64,000 nt of DNA from UBA7672 sp963784415. GTDB lineage: Bacteria; Pseudomonadota; Alphaproteobacteria; Caulobacterales; Hyphomonadaceae. The stretch covers positions 62,001-126,000 of the forward strand of contig CAWARK010000006.1 in NCBI GenBank assembly GCA_963784415.1, in the 5' to 3' direction. The notes below the pieces were generated by a model. That model searched no databases and had not been told where the DNA came from. It saw only the letters and a program-made list of their open reading frames with translations. The position numbers and the translations under genes were made by a program. This document shows, piece by piece, positions 49,612 through 59,654 of the stretch (positions within the stretch are counted from its first letter, which is position 1; the number at the start of each line of letters is the position of its first letter).

Positions 49612-51438
49612 ATGCGCGGCATGGCCGGTCCTCCGATTGTTGTTCTTCGCGGCGTGATGCTCACGCTTGGCGCGACGCCCCTGTTTACGGGGGTGGACCT
49701 TTCGCTTGCGCGGGGGGAACGGATGGCGCTGGTCGGGCGGAACGGGGCGGGGAAATCGACGCTGATGCGCATTCTCGGCCGGGCGATCGAGCCGGATGCG
49801 GGCGAGATTTTCGTGCAGCCGGGCACGACGGCGCGGCACCTGTTGCAGGAGCCGGATTTCTCGGGCTTCGAGACGGCGCTGGATTATGTCTCCGAGGGGC
49901 TGGACCCCGACATGCTGTACCGGGCCGAGTCCGAGCTTGGGTCGTGGGGCGTGCCGCTTGAGTTGCCGCTGAAGACGGCATCGGGCGGACAGGCGCGGCG
50001 CATCGCCCTCGCCCACGCGTTCGCGCATGACCCGGATCTCCTGCTGCTCGATGAGCCGACCAACCACCTCGACGTGCCGGCGATCGAACTGCTGGAAGAA
50101 GAACTGAAGGCGTATCGCGGCGCGCTGCTGGTCGTGAGCCACGACAGGCGGTTTCTCGAAAACATCTCGACGTCGGTGGCGTGGCTGCGCCAGGGCGTCG
50201 TGCGCCAGATGGATAAGGGCTATGTCGCCTTCGAGGAATGGGTCGAGACGGTCGAGGCCGACGAGGAGAAGGCGCTCGACAAGCTCAACACGCAGCTGAA
50301 GGCCGAGGAGCGCTGGATGGCGCGCGGCGTCACGGCGCGGCGCAAGCGCAACATGGGCCGCGTGCGCAAGCTGCACGAGATGCGCGCGGACAAGGGCGAG
50401 AAACGCAGCGCGCTGGCGCAGGCATCGAGCACGGCCAATCTCGCGATCGACTCGGGTGCGCAATCCGGGCGGCTGGTGATTGAGGCGAAGGGGCTGTCGA
50501 AGACGTTCCAGACGCCGAACGGGCCGCTGCCGATCGTCAACAATCTCTCGCTGCGCGTGATGCGCGGCGATCGTCTGGGCATGGTTGGCTCGAACGGTGC
50601 GGGCAAGACGACGCTGATAAAACTGCTGCTCGGGCAGCTGGCGCCGGACACGGGCAATGTGCGGCTCGCGAAGAATCTCGACATCGCCTATCTCGACCAG
50701 ACCCGCGCGAGCCTCAACCCGACCACGACGCTGTGGGAGTCGCTTGCGCCGTTGGGGGGCGATCAGATCCTCGTGCGTGGCTATCCGAAGCACGTGGCGG
50801 CCTACGCCAAGGACTTCCTGTTCGAAAGCCGGCAGCTGCACCAACCCGTCGGCGCGCTGTCGGGCGGCGAGCGCAATCGGCTGACGCTGGCGATCGCGCT
50901 GGCCAAGCCATCCAACCTGCTCGTACTGGACGAGCCGACCAACGACCTCGACATCGAGACGCTGGACCTGCTCGAAGACATGCTGAGCGAGTTCGACGGC
51001 ACGCTCCTGCTGGTCAGCCACGACCGGGCCTTCATCGATAACGTCGTGACGTCGATCCTGACGCCGGAAGGCAATGGCGACTGGCTGGAAACGCCGGGCG
51101 GCTATTCGGACTACGTCTCGCAGCGCCGGCAGACCGAGAAAGCTGCGGGCCGCACGTCGCGCCCGGTCGAGGCGCCCTCCGCGCCGAAAGCGCCGGCGGC
51201 CAAGCTCACCTACAAGGATCAGCGGCGGCTGGAGGAGTTGACGCGGCTGATGCCCGAACGGCAGAAGGAGATCGTCGACCTCGAAGACGCGATGGCGGAC
51301 AGCGCCCTGTTCACCAGGGATCCCAAGGGCTACCACGCCCGCGCCAATCGCGTTGCCGCTGCGCGGCATGAATTGGCAGCCTATGAAGAAGAATGGCTGG
51401 GGCTGGAAGAGAAGCGCGAAGCTTTAACCCGTTCCTAA
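49612..51438 (+). CDS. ABC-F family ATPase (Uup-like)
   Basis: 608 residues with two ABC domains and no membrane part. First: Walker A LVGRNGAGKST, signature ASGGQARRIALAHA, Walker B LLLLDEPTNHLD. Second: VGSNGAGKTTL, LSGGERNRLTLAIALAKP, LLVLDEPTNDLD. A C-terminal coiled coil (LTYKDQRRLEELTRLMPERQ onward) is characteristic of Uup, which acts on ribosomes or DNA junctions. Start could be 49612 or ATG 49621 (MAGPPIVVLRG), the latter matching relatives better. Confidence 0.93.
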   Translation: MRGMAGPPIVVLRGVMLTLGATPLFTGVDLSLARGERMALVGRNGAGKSTLMRILGRAIEPDAGEIFVQPGTTARHLLQEPDFSGFETALDYVSEGLDPDMLYRAESELGSWGVPLELPLKTASGGQARRIALAHAFAHDPDLLLLDEPTNHLDVPAIELLEEELKAYRGALLVVSHDRRFLENISTSVAWLRQGVVRQMDKGYVAFEEWVETVEADEEKALDKLNTQLKAEERWMARGVTARRKRNMGRVRKLHEMRADKGEKRSALAQASSTANLAIDSGAQSGRLVIEAKGLSKTFQTPNGPLPIVNNLSLRVMRGDRLGMVGSNGAGKTTLIKLLLGQLAPDTGNVRLAKNLDIAYLDQTRASLNPTTTLWESLAPLGGDQILVRGYPKHVAAYAKDFLFESRQLHQPVGALSGGERNRLTLAIALAKPSNLLVLDEPTNDLDIETLDLLEDMLSEFDGTLLLVSHDRAFIDNVVTSILTPEGNGDWLETPGGYSDYVSQRRQTEKAAGRTSRPVEAPSAPKAPAAKLTYKDQRRLEELTRLMPERQKEIVDLEDAMADSALFTRDPKGYHARANRVAAARHELAAYEEEWLGLEEKREALTRS

Positions 51439-51503
51439 CCACGAAATCGGCCATTTCGCGGCGTTCGGCCGCCCCTCTCGGCGAAATTCCCGTTACGCCT
51501 AAA

Positions 51504-51519
51504 GCGGTTTTTTAACCGC
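51504..51519. other. Perfect palindrome before the DUF2336 gene
   Basis: GCGGTT-TTTT-AACCGC (51504-51519), 44 bp upstream of the DUF2336 start and 66 bp past the ABC-F stop. It could be a weak terminator for the ABC-F gene or an operator for the next gene; nothing distinguishes the two. Confidence 0.4.
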
Positions 51520-51562
51520 GGCCGCCTACATTCGTGCTCTCGGGGACTGAGGGAGAGTTCGT

Positions 51563-52660
51563 ATGGCGGGTAACGCCAACAATTTCGCTTTGCTGCTGGA
51601 CCTGGCCCGTGAAGGGTCCAGCGAGAAGCGCCGCGAACTCCTGCGCCAGATCACCGACGTGTTTCTCGCGCACCCCGAGCAGCGTTCGGAAAACGAGTCC
51701 GTCCTGTTCGACGAGATCGTCGGCGCTGTGGCGCAGGATCTCGAAACGCAGGTTCGCATCGAGCTGTCGCGCAAGGTCTCGGAAAGCGTCGCCCCGCTGC
51801 GCCGCACGGCGCGCCGTCTCGCCATGGATGAGATCGCGGTTGCCGCGCCGGTGCTCGAAAAGTCGAAATCGCTGACCGAGACCGACATTCTCGAAGTCAT
51901 CGAGAAGAAATCACAAGATCACATGATGGCCGTCACGCGCCGTCCGGACATCGGCGAAAAAGTGTCGAGCGCGCTGGTCGAAAAAGGCGAAGACCGCGTC
52001 GTGGTCTCGCTGCTGCAGAACGCCACCGCCCGCCTCGATCGCGAAACCTACCAGCGTGTCGCCGAGCGCGCCGAGCTGAACCCGGTGTTGCACGCCCCGT
52101 TCGTGCGCAACGCTAATGTTCCACTCGATATTTTGAACAACGTCTACCTGCGCGTCGAACTCGACCTGCGCCGCGAGATCATGCGCAAATTCCACGGCGT
52201 CTCGCCGGCCGAACTGGAAGCCGCGCTGGAAGCCAGCCGCAACCATCTCTCGTCGGCCTATGGCGCACTGCCCGCTGACTATGCTGCGGCAAAGGAATTG
52301 ATCGCGAGGCTGGACAAGGCGGGCAATCTCAAGCCGCCCGTCCTCGTGCAGCTGCTGCGCGAAGAACGCCGCACGGCTTTCGGCGTCGCCTTCGCACAGC
52401 TCGTCGATGTCGAGTTCGACCTCGCCCAGCGCCTTGTCGACGGCAGGGACCTCGATGCGCTCGCCATGCTTTGCCGCGGCGCGGGCTTCGACCGCAGCCT
52501 GTTCGTCACCATCTGCATCATGATCGCCGGCTCTGAAGGCGGCATCAGCAAGACGCAGGAATACGGGCAGATCTACGAACAGGTGCCGGTCGCTGCCGCC
52601 CAGCGCGCGCTCCGCTTCTGGAAAGTCCGCGCCAAGGGTACGGCCGCCCAGGCGGCCTGA
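51563..52660 (+). CDS. DUF2336 protein
   Basis: 365 residues. HEAT-like helical repeats typical of DUF2336, an alphaproteobacterial family: LLLDLAREGSSEKRRELLRQ, LFDEIVGAVAQDLETQVRIE, DIGEKVSSALVEKGEDRVVV, LLQNATARLDRETYQRVAER, LLREERRTAFGVAFAQLVDV, ALAMLCRGAGFDRSLFVTIC. Some members have regulatory or flagellar roles, but this one is uncharacterised. The ribosome-binding site GAGGGAGAG precedes ATG 51563. Intact. Confidence 0.88.
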   Translation: MAGNANNFALLLDLAREGSSEKRRELLRQITDVFLAHPEQRSENESVLFDEIVGAVAQDLETQVRIELSRKVSESVAPLRRTARRLAMDEIAVAAPVLEKSKSLTETDILEVIEKKSQDHMMAVTRRPDIGEKVSSALVEKGEDRVVVSLLQNATARLDRETYQRVAERAELNPVLHAPFVRNANVPLDILNNVYLRVELDLRREIMRKFHGVSPAELEAALEASRNHLSSAYGALPADYAAAKELIARLDKAGNLKPPVLVQLLREERRTAFGVAFAQLVDVEFDLAQRLVDGRDLDALAMLCRGAGFDRSLFVTICIMIAGSEGGISKTQEYGQIYEQVPVAAAQRALRFWKVRAKGTAAQAA

Positions 52661-52828
52661 TCCGACGCCTCTGTCGCCTGCATACAAGCGCTGCTGAGCG
52701 GGCTTTCCCCCGGGCCGCGAATCACGACGTCTCCCGACGCGCCGCCCTCGCCTATTAGCAGTTCCGCAATTGCCGACCCCCGACTGCTCGCCTAGTTTCG
52801 CGCGCTTCGGGGGGCAGACGGATCTTGC

Positions 52829-54565
52829 ATGCCTAGCGCGGTCATACGTTCCCAGGCCATCAGCATTGGTGAACTTCTTCGGCTGGGCGCCTTCCGGCCA
52901 GCCCGCGTCCAGCGCGACTATTGCTGGACCGAACACCAGCAAGCATCCTTGCTCGAAGACCTCATCGCCGCGTTCGGCGAATTCGGTCTCGACCCCGAGA
53001 AGGACACAGACGTCCTTCCCGAAACGCGCGATCCGCCCAGCCACGCGCCCATCCCGGTGCCCGAACTGAACCGCGATCTCGAAGCCACCGAGCCCTACGT
53101 GTTCGTCGGTACGGTCGTGCTGCATCAGGCAGCCGACCATTTCGACATCTATGACGGGCTGCAGCGCCTAACGACCTACACCGTGTTCTTCGCGGTGCTT
53201 CGCGACCTGATCGACGCCGAGCGCAAGCATCCCGTCCACGACCTTCTGGCCAACGACGTCGGCCTGTGGCGGCTGAACCTGATGATGAAGCACAACACGC
53301 TGGAGTCGGACATTCTTGCGCCCGGCCGCACGGCCAAGCGTCACCGCCCGCACCCACAGCTCACCGACGCCAGCCACAACCTGCGCACCTGCGTAAACAC
53401 TGCGCGCGCGATGTTCAAGAACTGGAGCGTCGAGCGCCTCTCGGCCTTCGTGAGCTTCCTCGCCGAAGGCTCCATCATCACCGTCACCCGCATCTCCGAT
53501 CGGCGTATGGCCGCCAAGGCTTTCGTCAGCATCAACTCCGGCGGCCTTCCGCTGAAGCCGGAAGAGATCGTGAAGGGTCAGCTGATCGATCTCACCTCGC
53601 CGCTGCCCGATGCCGACGAACAGGCCAAGCGTATTCTCGGCGTCTGGAACGATATCCAGGACGATCTTGGCGAGGATGGCTTCGACGCATTCCTGCGGTC
53701 GGTGGACTTCATCGAGCGGCGCATGCCGCAATCGTCGGACTATTCGATCCAGCTGATGGAGCATATCCGGCGCAACTATCCGGGCTCCAACGGCGTGAAG
53801 TGGGCGTCGGATACGCTGCTGCTGTACCGCTCCGCATTCAAATGGATCTACGAAGAGAACAATGCCGAGATCGCCGACGGCGTTCACGCCAGCCTGCGCC
53901 GCCTGCAACTGCTGAAGTGGGACCAGTGGCGCGCCTACGCCATGCTGTTGAAGATGCGCTCGCGTCCCGGCGATCTTGCGGGCCGTATCGATACGCTGGA
54001 CCGCGTTTGCTTCGCCCTCACCGTCTCGACGCCCGACCCGCGGCGCGTTGCTGAGATGATGGGCCGGCGCGTTGAGCGCTTCGCGCGCGGCACCTATGGC
54101 CGTCAGGCGGGCTTCACCTTCACGCAGGCGCAGAACGAGCGCCTGATCCGCAACCTGTCTGGCCCGATCACCGAAAGCCCGCGCCGCTCCACCATCATGC
54201 GCTGGATCGAGGCGGCGATGCATGGCGACCGCGTACCGCGCTATCTCATCGACACCAAGTCGTCGGTCGAGCACGTCTACCCGCGCAACCCCGAAGAGCG
54301 CTGGACCGAGTTCGAGAACGGGCTTGAATTCAACGAGCTTGCGACCCTGCGCGAGATGACCGGCAATCTCTGCGTCCTGCCGCAGGACGAGCTTGGCAAT
54401 GCGCCATTCGAGGAAAAGCGCAAAGCCTACGCACGCTTTCGCAGCCGCTTCTCCAACGAGATCGCGCGCCAGAAAATCTGGACGCCGGACGCCATCCGCG
54501 AGCGCACGCGCCGGATCACCGACGCGACCGTCAAGTTTCTCGATATCGAAGTGTCGGGCGGTTGA
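52829..54565 (+). CDS. GmrSD-type restriction protein (DUF262-DUF1524)
   Basis: 578 residues. The N-terminal DUF262 ParB-like domain has AFRPARVQRDYCWTEHQQAS, FVGTVVLHQAADHFDIYDGL and QRLTTYTVFF (DGLQRLTT in place of the usual DGQQRLTT), then ISNGG-like VSINSGGLPLKPEEIVKGQL. The C-terminal DUF1524 HNH-type region has SSVEHVYPRNPEERW and GNLCVLPQDELGNAPFEEKR. The family includes type IV enzymes that cleave modified phage DNA and SspE/BrxU relatives. No methylase or DND genes are adjacent, so a stand-alone type IV role fits. Intact and of normal length. Confidence 0.88.
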   Translation: MPSAVIRSQAISIGELLRLGAFRPARVQRDYCWTEHQQASLLEDLIAAFGEFGLDPEKDTDVLPETRDPPSHAPIPVPELNRDLEATEPYVFVGTVVLHQAADHFDIYDGLQRLTTYTVFFAVLRDLIDAERKHPVHDLLANDVGLWRLNLMMKHNTLESDILAPGRTAKRHRPHPQLTDASHNLRTCVNTARAMFKNWSVERLSAFVSFLAEGSIITVTRISDRRMAAKAFVSINSGGLPLKPEEIVKGQLIDLTSPLPDADEQAKRILGVWNDIQDDLGEDGFDAFLRSVDFIERRMPQSSDYSIQLMEHIRRNYPGSNGVKWASDTLLLYRSAFKWIYEENNAEIADGVHASLRRLQLLKWDQWRAYAMLLKMRSRPGDLAGRIDTLDRVCFALTVSTPDPRRVAEMMGRRVERFARGTYGRQAGFTFTQAQNERLIRNLSGPITESPRRSTIMRWIEAAMHGDRVPRYLIDTKSSVEHVYPRNPEERWTEFENGLEFNELATLREMTGNLCVLPQDELGNAPFEEKRKAYARFRSRFSNEIARQKIWTPDAIRERTRRITDATVKFLDIEVSGG

Positions 54566-54568
54566 AGC

Positions 54569-55526
54569 TCAGCTTTCGATGGCCGCGCGGAAACGGCGGC
54601 TGCCGGTGACGGTCTTGCCGTCCTCCAGCGTGATTTCCAGATCGCCCGACGGCGTCGGCCTGAAAGACCTGATGTTGGCGCGGTTCAACAGGCGCGACCG
54701 GTGGATGCGCACAAAGCCACGCCCAGCCAGCCGTCTCCTCGAATCCCGCCAGCGTACCGCGCGCGAGGTGCATCGCGCCGGCGGCATGGATCTCGACATA
54801 GTTGCCGGCCGCCTCGACCCAGGCAATGTCGGCAGGATCGAGCAGCACGACACGCGCGCCATCGCGGATTTCTATCCGATCATCAGCGGCGGATTTTACC
54901 GGCGTGGCCAGCATGGCCTGCGTCGCCCGCTGCGCCATCCAGTAGCCCCACACCCAGTAGCCGGCGGCGACGGCCACATAGGTCAGCAGATCTTTCCGCC
55001 ATTCATAAAAGAAAGGCAGCACCCAATTGCCCTCGAAGGCAAAGCTGTAGCTGTGACCGACGGCGGCGTAGCCCGCCATGCGAAGCGCCGTCATCCCGGC
55101 GATGTGCAGGACGGAAAAGGTCGTCGCCGCCGCAAAGTGAATCCCCGCCAGACGGGCCCACGCCGCGGACGTGTCTGCCGATTCCGGCGGGAAGCGCTGG
55201 ACCATCCACCCCGCGAAAGGCGCCAGAAGGACGACCATCACGACGGACGAAAGCTCGAACAGCCAGGCAGCACCCGGATCGACGGACGCGCCACCGGTTT
55301 CCGCCTCTAGGATGGCTGAGGTGGCGTTCACCACCGCAACCATGAGCCCAACGGCGGCGACCAGACCCAGCGGCGCCCACTGGATGCGCCAGCCGCTCGT
55401 CCCGGAATTCCCACCACTCGTCCCAGAGCCGTCACCGCTCGTCACAGCGCCCTGTCCTTCCACGGCTTTTCTCTGGCGGGCGCGACGCTCCGCCCGGATC
55501 ATGGCGTCAACAACACGGAGTCGCAC
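54569..55526 (-). pseudogene. Membrane LytTR-type transcriptional regulator, frameshifted in the DNA-binding domain
   Basis: The GTG at 55526 (with GGGAGG upstream) or ATG 55502 opens a protein with four membrane segments (WAPLGLVAAVGLMVAVVNAT, WLFELSSVVMVVLLAPFAGW, and two more). The LytTR domain follows: DDRIEIRDGARVVLLDPADI, AWVEAAGNYVEIHAAGAMHL, ARGTLAGFEE. The frame breaks near 54735. It resumes RGFVRIHRSRLLNRANIRSF, ITLEDGKTVTGSRRFRAAI to a stop at 54569. This is the membrane-LytTR architecture common in Caulobacterales. Its start abuts the divergent acyltransferase start. Confidence 0.8.
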
Positions 55527-56707
55527 ATGACCCTCCCCAACGCCATCCCTGACCGCCGCTACGACCTCGACTGGCTGCGCATCGCGCCTTCGGCCTGCTG
55601 ATCTTCTACCATGTCGGCATGTTCTACGTGACGTGGGGCTTCCACGTGAAGTCGAGCCATGCCGGCCCTGCCGCCGAACCGTTCATGCTCCTGCTGAACC
55701 CCTGGCGGCTCACCCTGCTGTTCATCATTTCGGGATGCGCCACGCGGTTCATGCTCGACAAGATGAAGCCGGGCGCTTTCTCCGCTCGCGCAGCCTGCGC
55801 CTCATGGTTCCGCTGGTGTTCTGCGTCTTCGTGATCGTGCCGCCGCAGACCTATTTCGAGATCGTCGAGAAGCTCGGCTATTCGGGGTCTGTCGGGGAGT
55901 TCTACGGCAAGTATATCACGGCCTCGGGCGGATGGGGCATCATCACGCCGACCTACAACCATCTCTGGTTCGTGCTCTACCTGTTCCTCTACACCCTGCT
56001 CGTGGTCGTGATCGGACCGCTGCTCAAGCGCCTGCCGCGTCAGCTATCCGCGCTGGCGACCGGCCTGCCCGTCATCCTGATCCCGTTCCTCTTCCTGTTC
56101 GCAACCCGCGCCTTCCTCGAGCCGATGTTCGAGGAGACCCATGCGCTGGTCGATGACTGGTACGGCCATGCGGTCAATTTCTCCGGCCTTCCTGTTCGGC
56201 TATGCCATCGCCAAGCAGGAAGCCTTCTTCGACTTCTGCCAGCGCATCCGCTGGCCGATGCTGCTCGATCGGCGCTTGCGTGCTGGGCGACGCTGGTCAG
56301 CGGCGCGCTATGGCGGCTTCGTGACTGTCGGGCCCGACAGCGCGATAGCTCAGTTCGTCGGCACCGCCCTGCGCGAGATGCAGGCATGGACGATGATCCT
56401 CGCCCTGTTCGGCTTCGCCCGGCAACACCTGCGCCACGACAACGCCGCGCGCCGCTATCTCACCGACGCGATCTTCCCGTTCTACATCATCCACCAGACG
56501 ACCATCGTGGTGGCAGGGCATTACCTGAATCAGGTCGGCCTGCCCGTCTGGATCGAGGCGCCCGTACTGATCGCGACCACGGCCGCAAGCTGCTGGATCG
56601 GCTACGAGATCGTACGCCGCATCGGCATCCTGCGTCCGCTGTTCGGCCTCAAGGCGCAGGTTGCTCGCGCGGATCGGAGCCATACTCCGCAAGCAGTTGC
56701 TTCATGA
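55527..56707 (+). pseudogene. Acyltransferase-3 family membrane protein, frameshifted several times
   Basis: ATG 55527 begins MTLPNAIPDRRYDLDWLRI. Frames then alternate: AFGLLIFYHVGMFYVTWGFH, LNPWRLTLLFIISGCATRFM, RSLRLMVPLVFCVFVIVPPQ, YNHLWFVLYLFLYTLLVVVI, AFLFGYAIAKQEAFFDFCQR, ACWATLVSGALW, DAIFPFYIIHQTTIVVAGHY. I place breaks near 55587, 55785, 56185, 56270 and 56330. The whole matches a normal-length (about 390 residues) acyltransferase resembling OpgC. It diverges from the LytTR gene with adjacent start codons, so that regulator may control it. Confidence 0.8.
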
Positions 56708-56999
56708 ACTTGTCCCGTTCCCAGGACAGCGCCGCGCCTTCGCCGCCGCTCGTCGCGAGGCTGGCCATGAACCAGATGAAGTGCTCCGACTTGTTGAACG
56801 CCTCCAGCGCGCTGGCCGCATCACCGGCCGCCTTCATTCGGAGCATGCGCAGGCGGTAGAGATCCGCCGTCGCGCTAGCAAAATAGAGGTTCGGCACCCC
56901 ATCCTTGATCACCGCCTCCGCCGCCTCCAGCTCCCCCTCCGCCTCCAGCTTCCGCGCCTTCTGCCACCAGGCAGGCTTGCCTTCATCTTCCGGATCCAT
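56649..56999 (-). CDS. Hypothetical soluble protein (TPR-like helices)
   Basis: 116 residues: EGKPAWWQKARKLEAEGELE, AAEAVIKDGVPNLYFASATA, DLYRLRMLRMKAAGDAASAL, HFIWFMASLATSGGEGAALS, WERDKFMKQLLAEYGSDP. The helical pairs and ATSGGEGxALSxERDxF end recur in related hypotheticals. Its 3' end overlaps the acyltransferase 3' end by 59 bp, tail to tail. Unknown function. Confidence 0.65.
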   Translation of the reverse strand: MDPEDEGKPAWWQKARKLEAEGELEAAEAVIKDGVPNLYFASATADLYRLRMLRMKAAGDAASALEAFNKSEHFIWFMASLATSGGEGAALSWERDKFMKQLLAEYGSDPREQPAP

Positions 57000-57070
57000 G
57001 CGCGTTCCCCTGCCGCCTGCGATCCTCTAGACAAAGCGTTGGCGGCGAAAAAGCGCAAGCGGGGGGCGAC

Positions 57071-57613
57071 GTGGGGCTATTGGCGCAATTCGGCATTGGC
57101 GGCGTTGCGGGCGTCAACCTGCCCGGTGGCGGCGCCGTCTTTGTTCCGGCGCCCTACCTTGCAGTCCCGCACGACCACCGGCGCGCAGCCGATACCGGCG
57201 CCTTGATCGCCTACCGCAAATACCATTCGACCATGGCCGGCTCGTACGAATGCAAGGGTGTGATCGCCATTGGTAACACCGGCGCCTTCACCGATCTTGC
57301 CGCGTTCGTGAGAAACGCCCGCGCCGCGCTCACGACGGGCTGGTCAAACGCCAACGAGTCGCAAACGAAGTGGGTCGCCAACCCCGAGAAATTTCCGGAA
57401 ACCGCATCCGAAGGTGCCAATGGCCCTGAGCGCATCGGCCCGTTGAAAGTGCGCACGGTCGGCTGGTTGGACGTCTATGACGATCCAGGCGTTCTATACG
57501 CCGTGGCCGACAGGCGCGGCGTCATGATCGCGATCTGGATCCTCAACCGCCATGGTGGGGAACGGCGTGCCCGAGCCGTCGCCGAGCGCATCGCGGCCTC
57601 TTTCACACTCTAG
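57071..57613 (+). CDS. Hypothetical protein
   Basis: 180 residues from a GTG at 57071 after GGGGGGCGAC. No signal peptide in this start: MGLLAQFGIGGVAGVNLPGG, GAVFVPAPYLAVPHDHRRAA, then YECKGVIAIGNTGAFTDLAA, ANESQTKWVANPEKFPETAS, VGWLDVYDDPGVLYAVADRR, GVMIAIWILNRHGGERRARA. Mixed alpha/beta; no recognised domain. Start choice uncertain. Confidence 0.55.
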   Translation: MGLLAQFGIGGVAGVNLPGGGAVFVPAPYLAVPHDHRRAADTGALIAYRKYHSTMAGSYECKGVIAIGNTGAFTDLAAFVRNARAALTTGWSNANESQTKWVANPEKFPETASEGANGPERIGPLKVRTVGWLDVYDDPGVLYAVADRRGVMIAIWILNRHGGERRARAVAERIAASFTL

Positions 57614-57788
57614 ATGTGCGCTTGAATCCCGGCGGCACGTGTCACGAGCGAAGGCACATTCGCTCCGTGGGCGTATTTGTCGTGCAGGGCGCCTGTAACG
57701 ACGGGAGCCTCGCCGGGTTCCGAGAGCATGCGGAATACAACTTGCAGGGGGGGAACGCCACGAGTGGGGAAAATCAAAGTTAAAGCCG

Positions 57789-58880
57789 ATGGACGACAAG
57801 CGCGCCGAGATCGGTCTTCACGCTGATCCACGCAAACGAGCGTTGGCCCTTGATGCGCTGCGCGGCATCGCCGCGCTGGCGGTCGTTGCACATCACGTGG
57901 CTTACGAAGAGAATATTCCCTTTCTTTTCGGTCATGCCTTTCTGGCGGTCGATCTGTTCTTCGTGATGAGCGGTGTGGTGATCGGGAGGGCCTACGAGCC
58001 TGCCCTGCGCTCAGCGACCATGTCATTCGGGCAGTATGTAAAAGTCCGGCTCGTTCGTCTTTATCCGACCATCGCGCTTGGAGCACTCGTCGGCTTCGCC
58101 GCTGTCCTGATACTCGGCCTGAGCCTGCGCTTTCCGCTGTGGGAGGCGTTGCTGGCGCAGCTACTCTTTATCCCGCTGTTTGGCGTTGGATTCGATGTCT
58201 TCCTGCTGAATGGCGTGCAGTGGTCGCTTTTCTTCGAACTGGCGGCAAACTTCGTCCACGCCGCCTTCGCAAAGTGGCTGACGACGCCGGTGCTTGCACT
58301 GGTCGTTATCATCGCGCTGCCGCTCTACATTTTCAGTGTATTCTTCTACCAGACCGGCAGCACGGGCCCGGAGGTCAGCAATTTCCTCGGCGGCTTTCCG
58401 CGTGTCGCCTATTCATTCGCGGTGGGGCTCCTCATCAATCGGCTGGCAAGTCGCGGAACGCTGCGCATTCCAAAGCTTCCCTTCTTGCCGCTCGCGCTTG
58501 TTGTGTTCGCTGTGCTCGCGGCGCCGCTGGCGAACACAGGACGTCTCGCTCTCACCTACGACGTAATAGCGGTGTCCGTAGTGATCCCATGCCTTGTGGC
58601 TTTGGCCACCGTGGCGACCGTACCGGCCTGGGCAGTCAGCGGCGCGCTATGGCTGGGTGCAATCTCCTATCCGCTTTATGCGCTGCATTACCCCCTGCTC
58701 CGCATGATGTCTGTCGTCATCAGTACGCCGGGCACGCCCGCCCTGCTGAAGCTGGCGGGTTGGGCCACAATCGTTCTGGCCTGCGTCGCTATCGCCTGGG
58801 CCGTGAACAGATGGTTTGAACCGCAGGCGCGCAGGCTGTTGTCGCGACGCTTGCCTCGCCTTAGACGCGCCGACGCCTAG
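57789..58880 (+). CDS. Acyltransferase-3 family membrane protein (OafA/YrhL-like)
   Basis: 363 residues, intact. LDALRGIAALAVVAHHVAYE carries the catalytic His. AFLAVDLFFVMSGVVIGRAY, then about ten membrane segments, a mid-protein LFIPLFGVGFDVFLLNGVQW, and SYPLYALHYPLLRMMSVVIS follow. It transfers acyl groups to envelope glycans or related molecules; the acceptor is unknown. It is a second member of the family found frameshifted at 55527-56707. Its stop overlaps that of the convergent GST gene. Confidence 0.88.
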   Translation: MDDKRAEIGLHADPRKRALALDALRGIAALAVVAHHVAYEENIPFLFGHAFLAVDLFFVMSGVVIGRAYEPALRSATMSFGQYVKVRLVRLYPTIALGALVGFAAVLILGLSLRFPLWEALLAQLLFIPLFGVGFDVFLLNGVQWSLFFELAANFVHAAFAKWLTTPVLALVVIIALPLYIFSVFFYQTGSTGPEVSNFLGGFPRVAYSFAVGLLINRLASRGTLRIPKLPFLPLALVVFAVLAAPLANTGRLALTYDVIAVSVVIPCLVALATVATVPAWAVSGALWLGAISYPLYALHYPLLRMMSVVISTPGTPALLKLAGWATIVLACVAIAWAVNRWFEPQARRLLSRRLPRLRRADA

Positions 58881-59500
58881 CTCTTGGCTTGCACCTCGGC
58901 CACACGCGCCGCATTGATCGCCTTGAACGACTTGTAAGCAGGCCGCGCACGCAACCGTTCCGCATAAGCTTCAAACGCAGGACGGCTCGGTATCGACTTG
59001 AACGAAAGCCCCCAGTCCACCGTGCTGCCGACATAGACATCGGCCGCCGTGAACGTTTTCCCGCAGACATAGTCGCGGTCGCTCAACATCTTCTCCAGCG
59101 CGTTCACTGAATTCTCGTAAGTGCCAAAGCCCGCCATCATGTCGCGGCCTTCCGGCACCTCCCACTTCATCGCATTCGCCGTGATCGCCTGCTCAATCGG
59201 CCCCGCACAGAAAAACGTGTACCGGTAGTAGTCCGCCAGCCCTGCCGCATCCGGCTTAAGCTTCGCCTGCGGAAATGCGTCTGCTAGATAGAGAATGATA
59301 GCCGCCGCCTCGGTCACGACCTTGCCGTCATGACGAATGGTCGGAACCTTTCCCATCGGATTGACCGCAAGAAACTCCGCGCTCTTGTTGCCGCCCGGCC
59401 CCCAGTCCAGCCAGTTGGTGGTGTAGGGCTGGTCCAGCTCCTCCATCATCCAGTGCGCGATCTGTCCGCGGCTCATGGGATTGGTCCAGAACTCGATCAT
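58877..59500 (-). CDS. Glutathione S-transferase family protein
   Basis: 207 residues. Thioredoxin-fold N-terminus (MIEFWTNPMSRGQIAHWMME, AVNPMGKVPTIRHDGKVVTE with the cis-Pro VPT and the TEAAAIILYLADAF glutathione-binding helix) and an all-helical C-terminal domain (DYVCGKTFTAADVYVGSTVD with the N-capping box, RPAFEAYAERLRARPAYKSF). Substrate unknown. Catalytic residue probably Ser10 of SRGQ. Confidence 0.9.
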   Translation of the reverse strand: MIEFWTNPMSRGQIAHWMMEELDQPYTTNWLDWGPGGNKSAEFLAVNPMGKVPTIRHDGKVVTEAAAIILYLADAFPQAKLKPDAAGLADYYRYTFFCAGPIEQAITANAMKWEVPEGRDMMAGFGTYENSVNALEKMLSDRDYVCGKTFTAADVYVGSTVDWGLSFKSIPSRPAFEAYAERLRARPAYKSFKAINAARVAEVQAKS

Positions 59501-59654
59501 GGGAAACTCCTGCCCGTCCGGCGTGTGATGCCATCAATCTAGTATGCGCCTGCCGCCGGAGTAGTGTCAGCAGCGTGACTGGCCACGATCCCGAACAATG
59601 CTACGGTCTCCACAGAACAGGGCGCAAACAGATGCCCACTCAGGGGAGACCACC

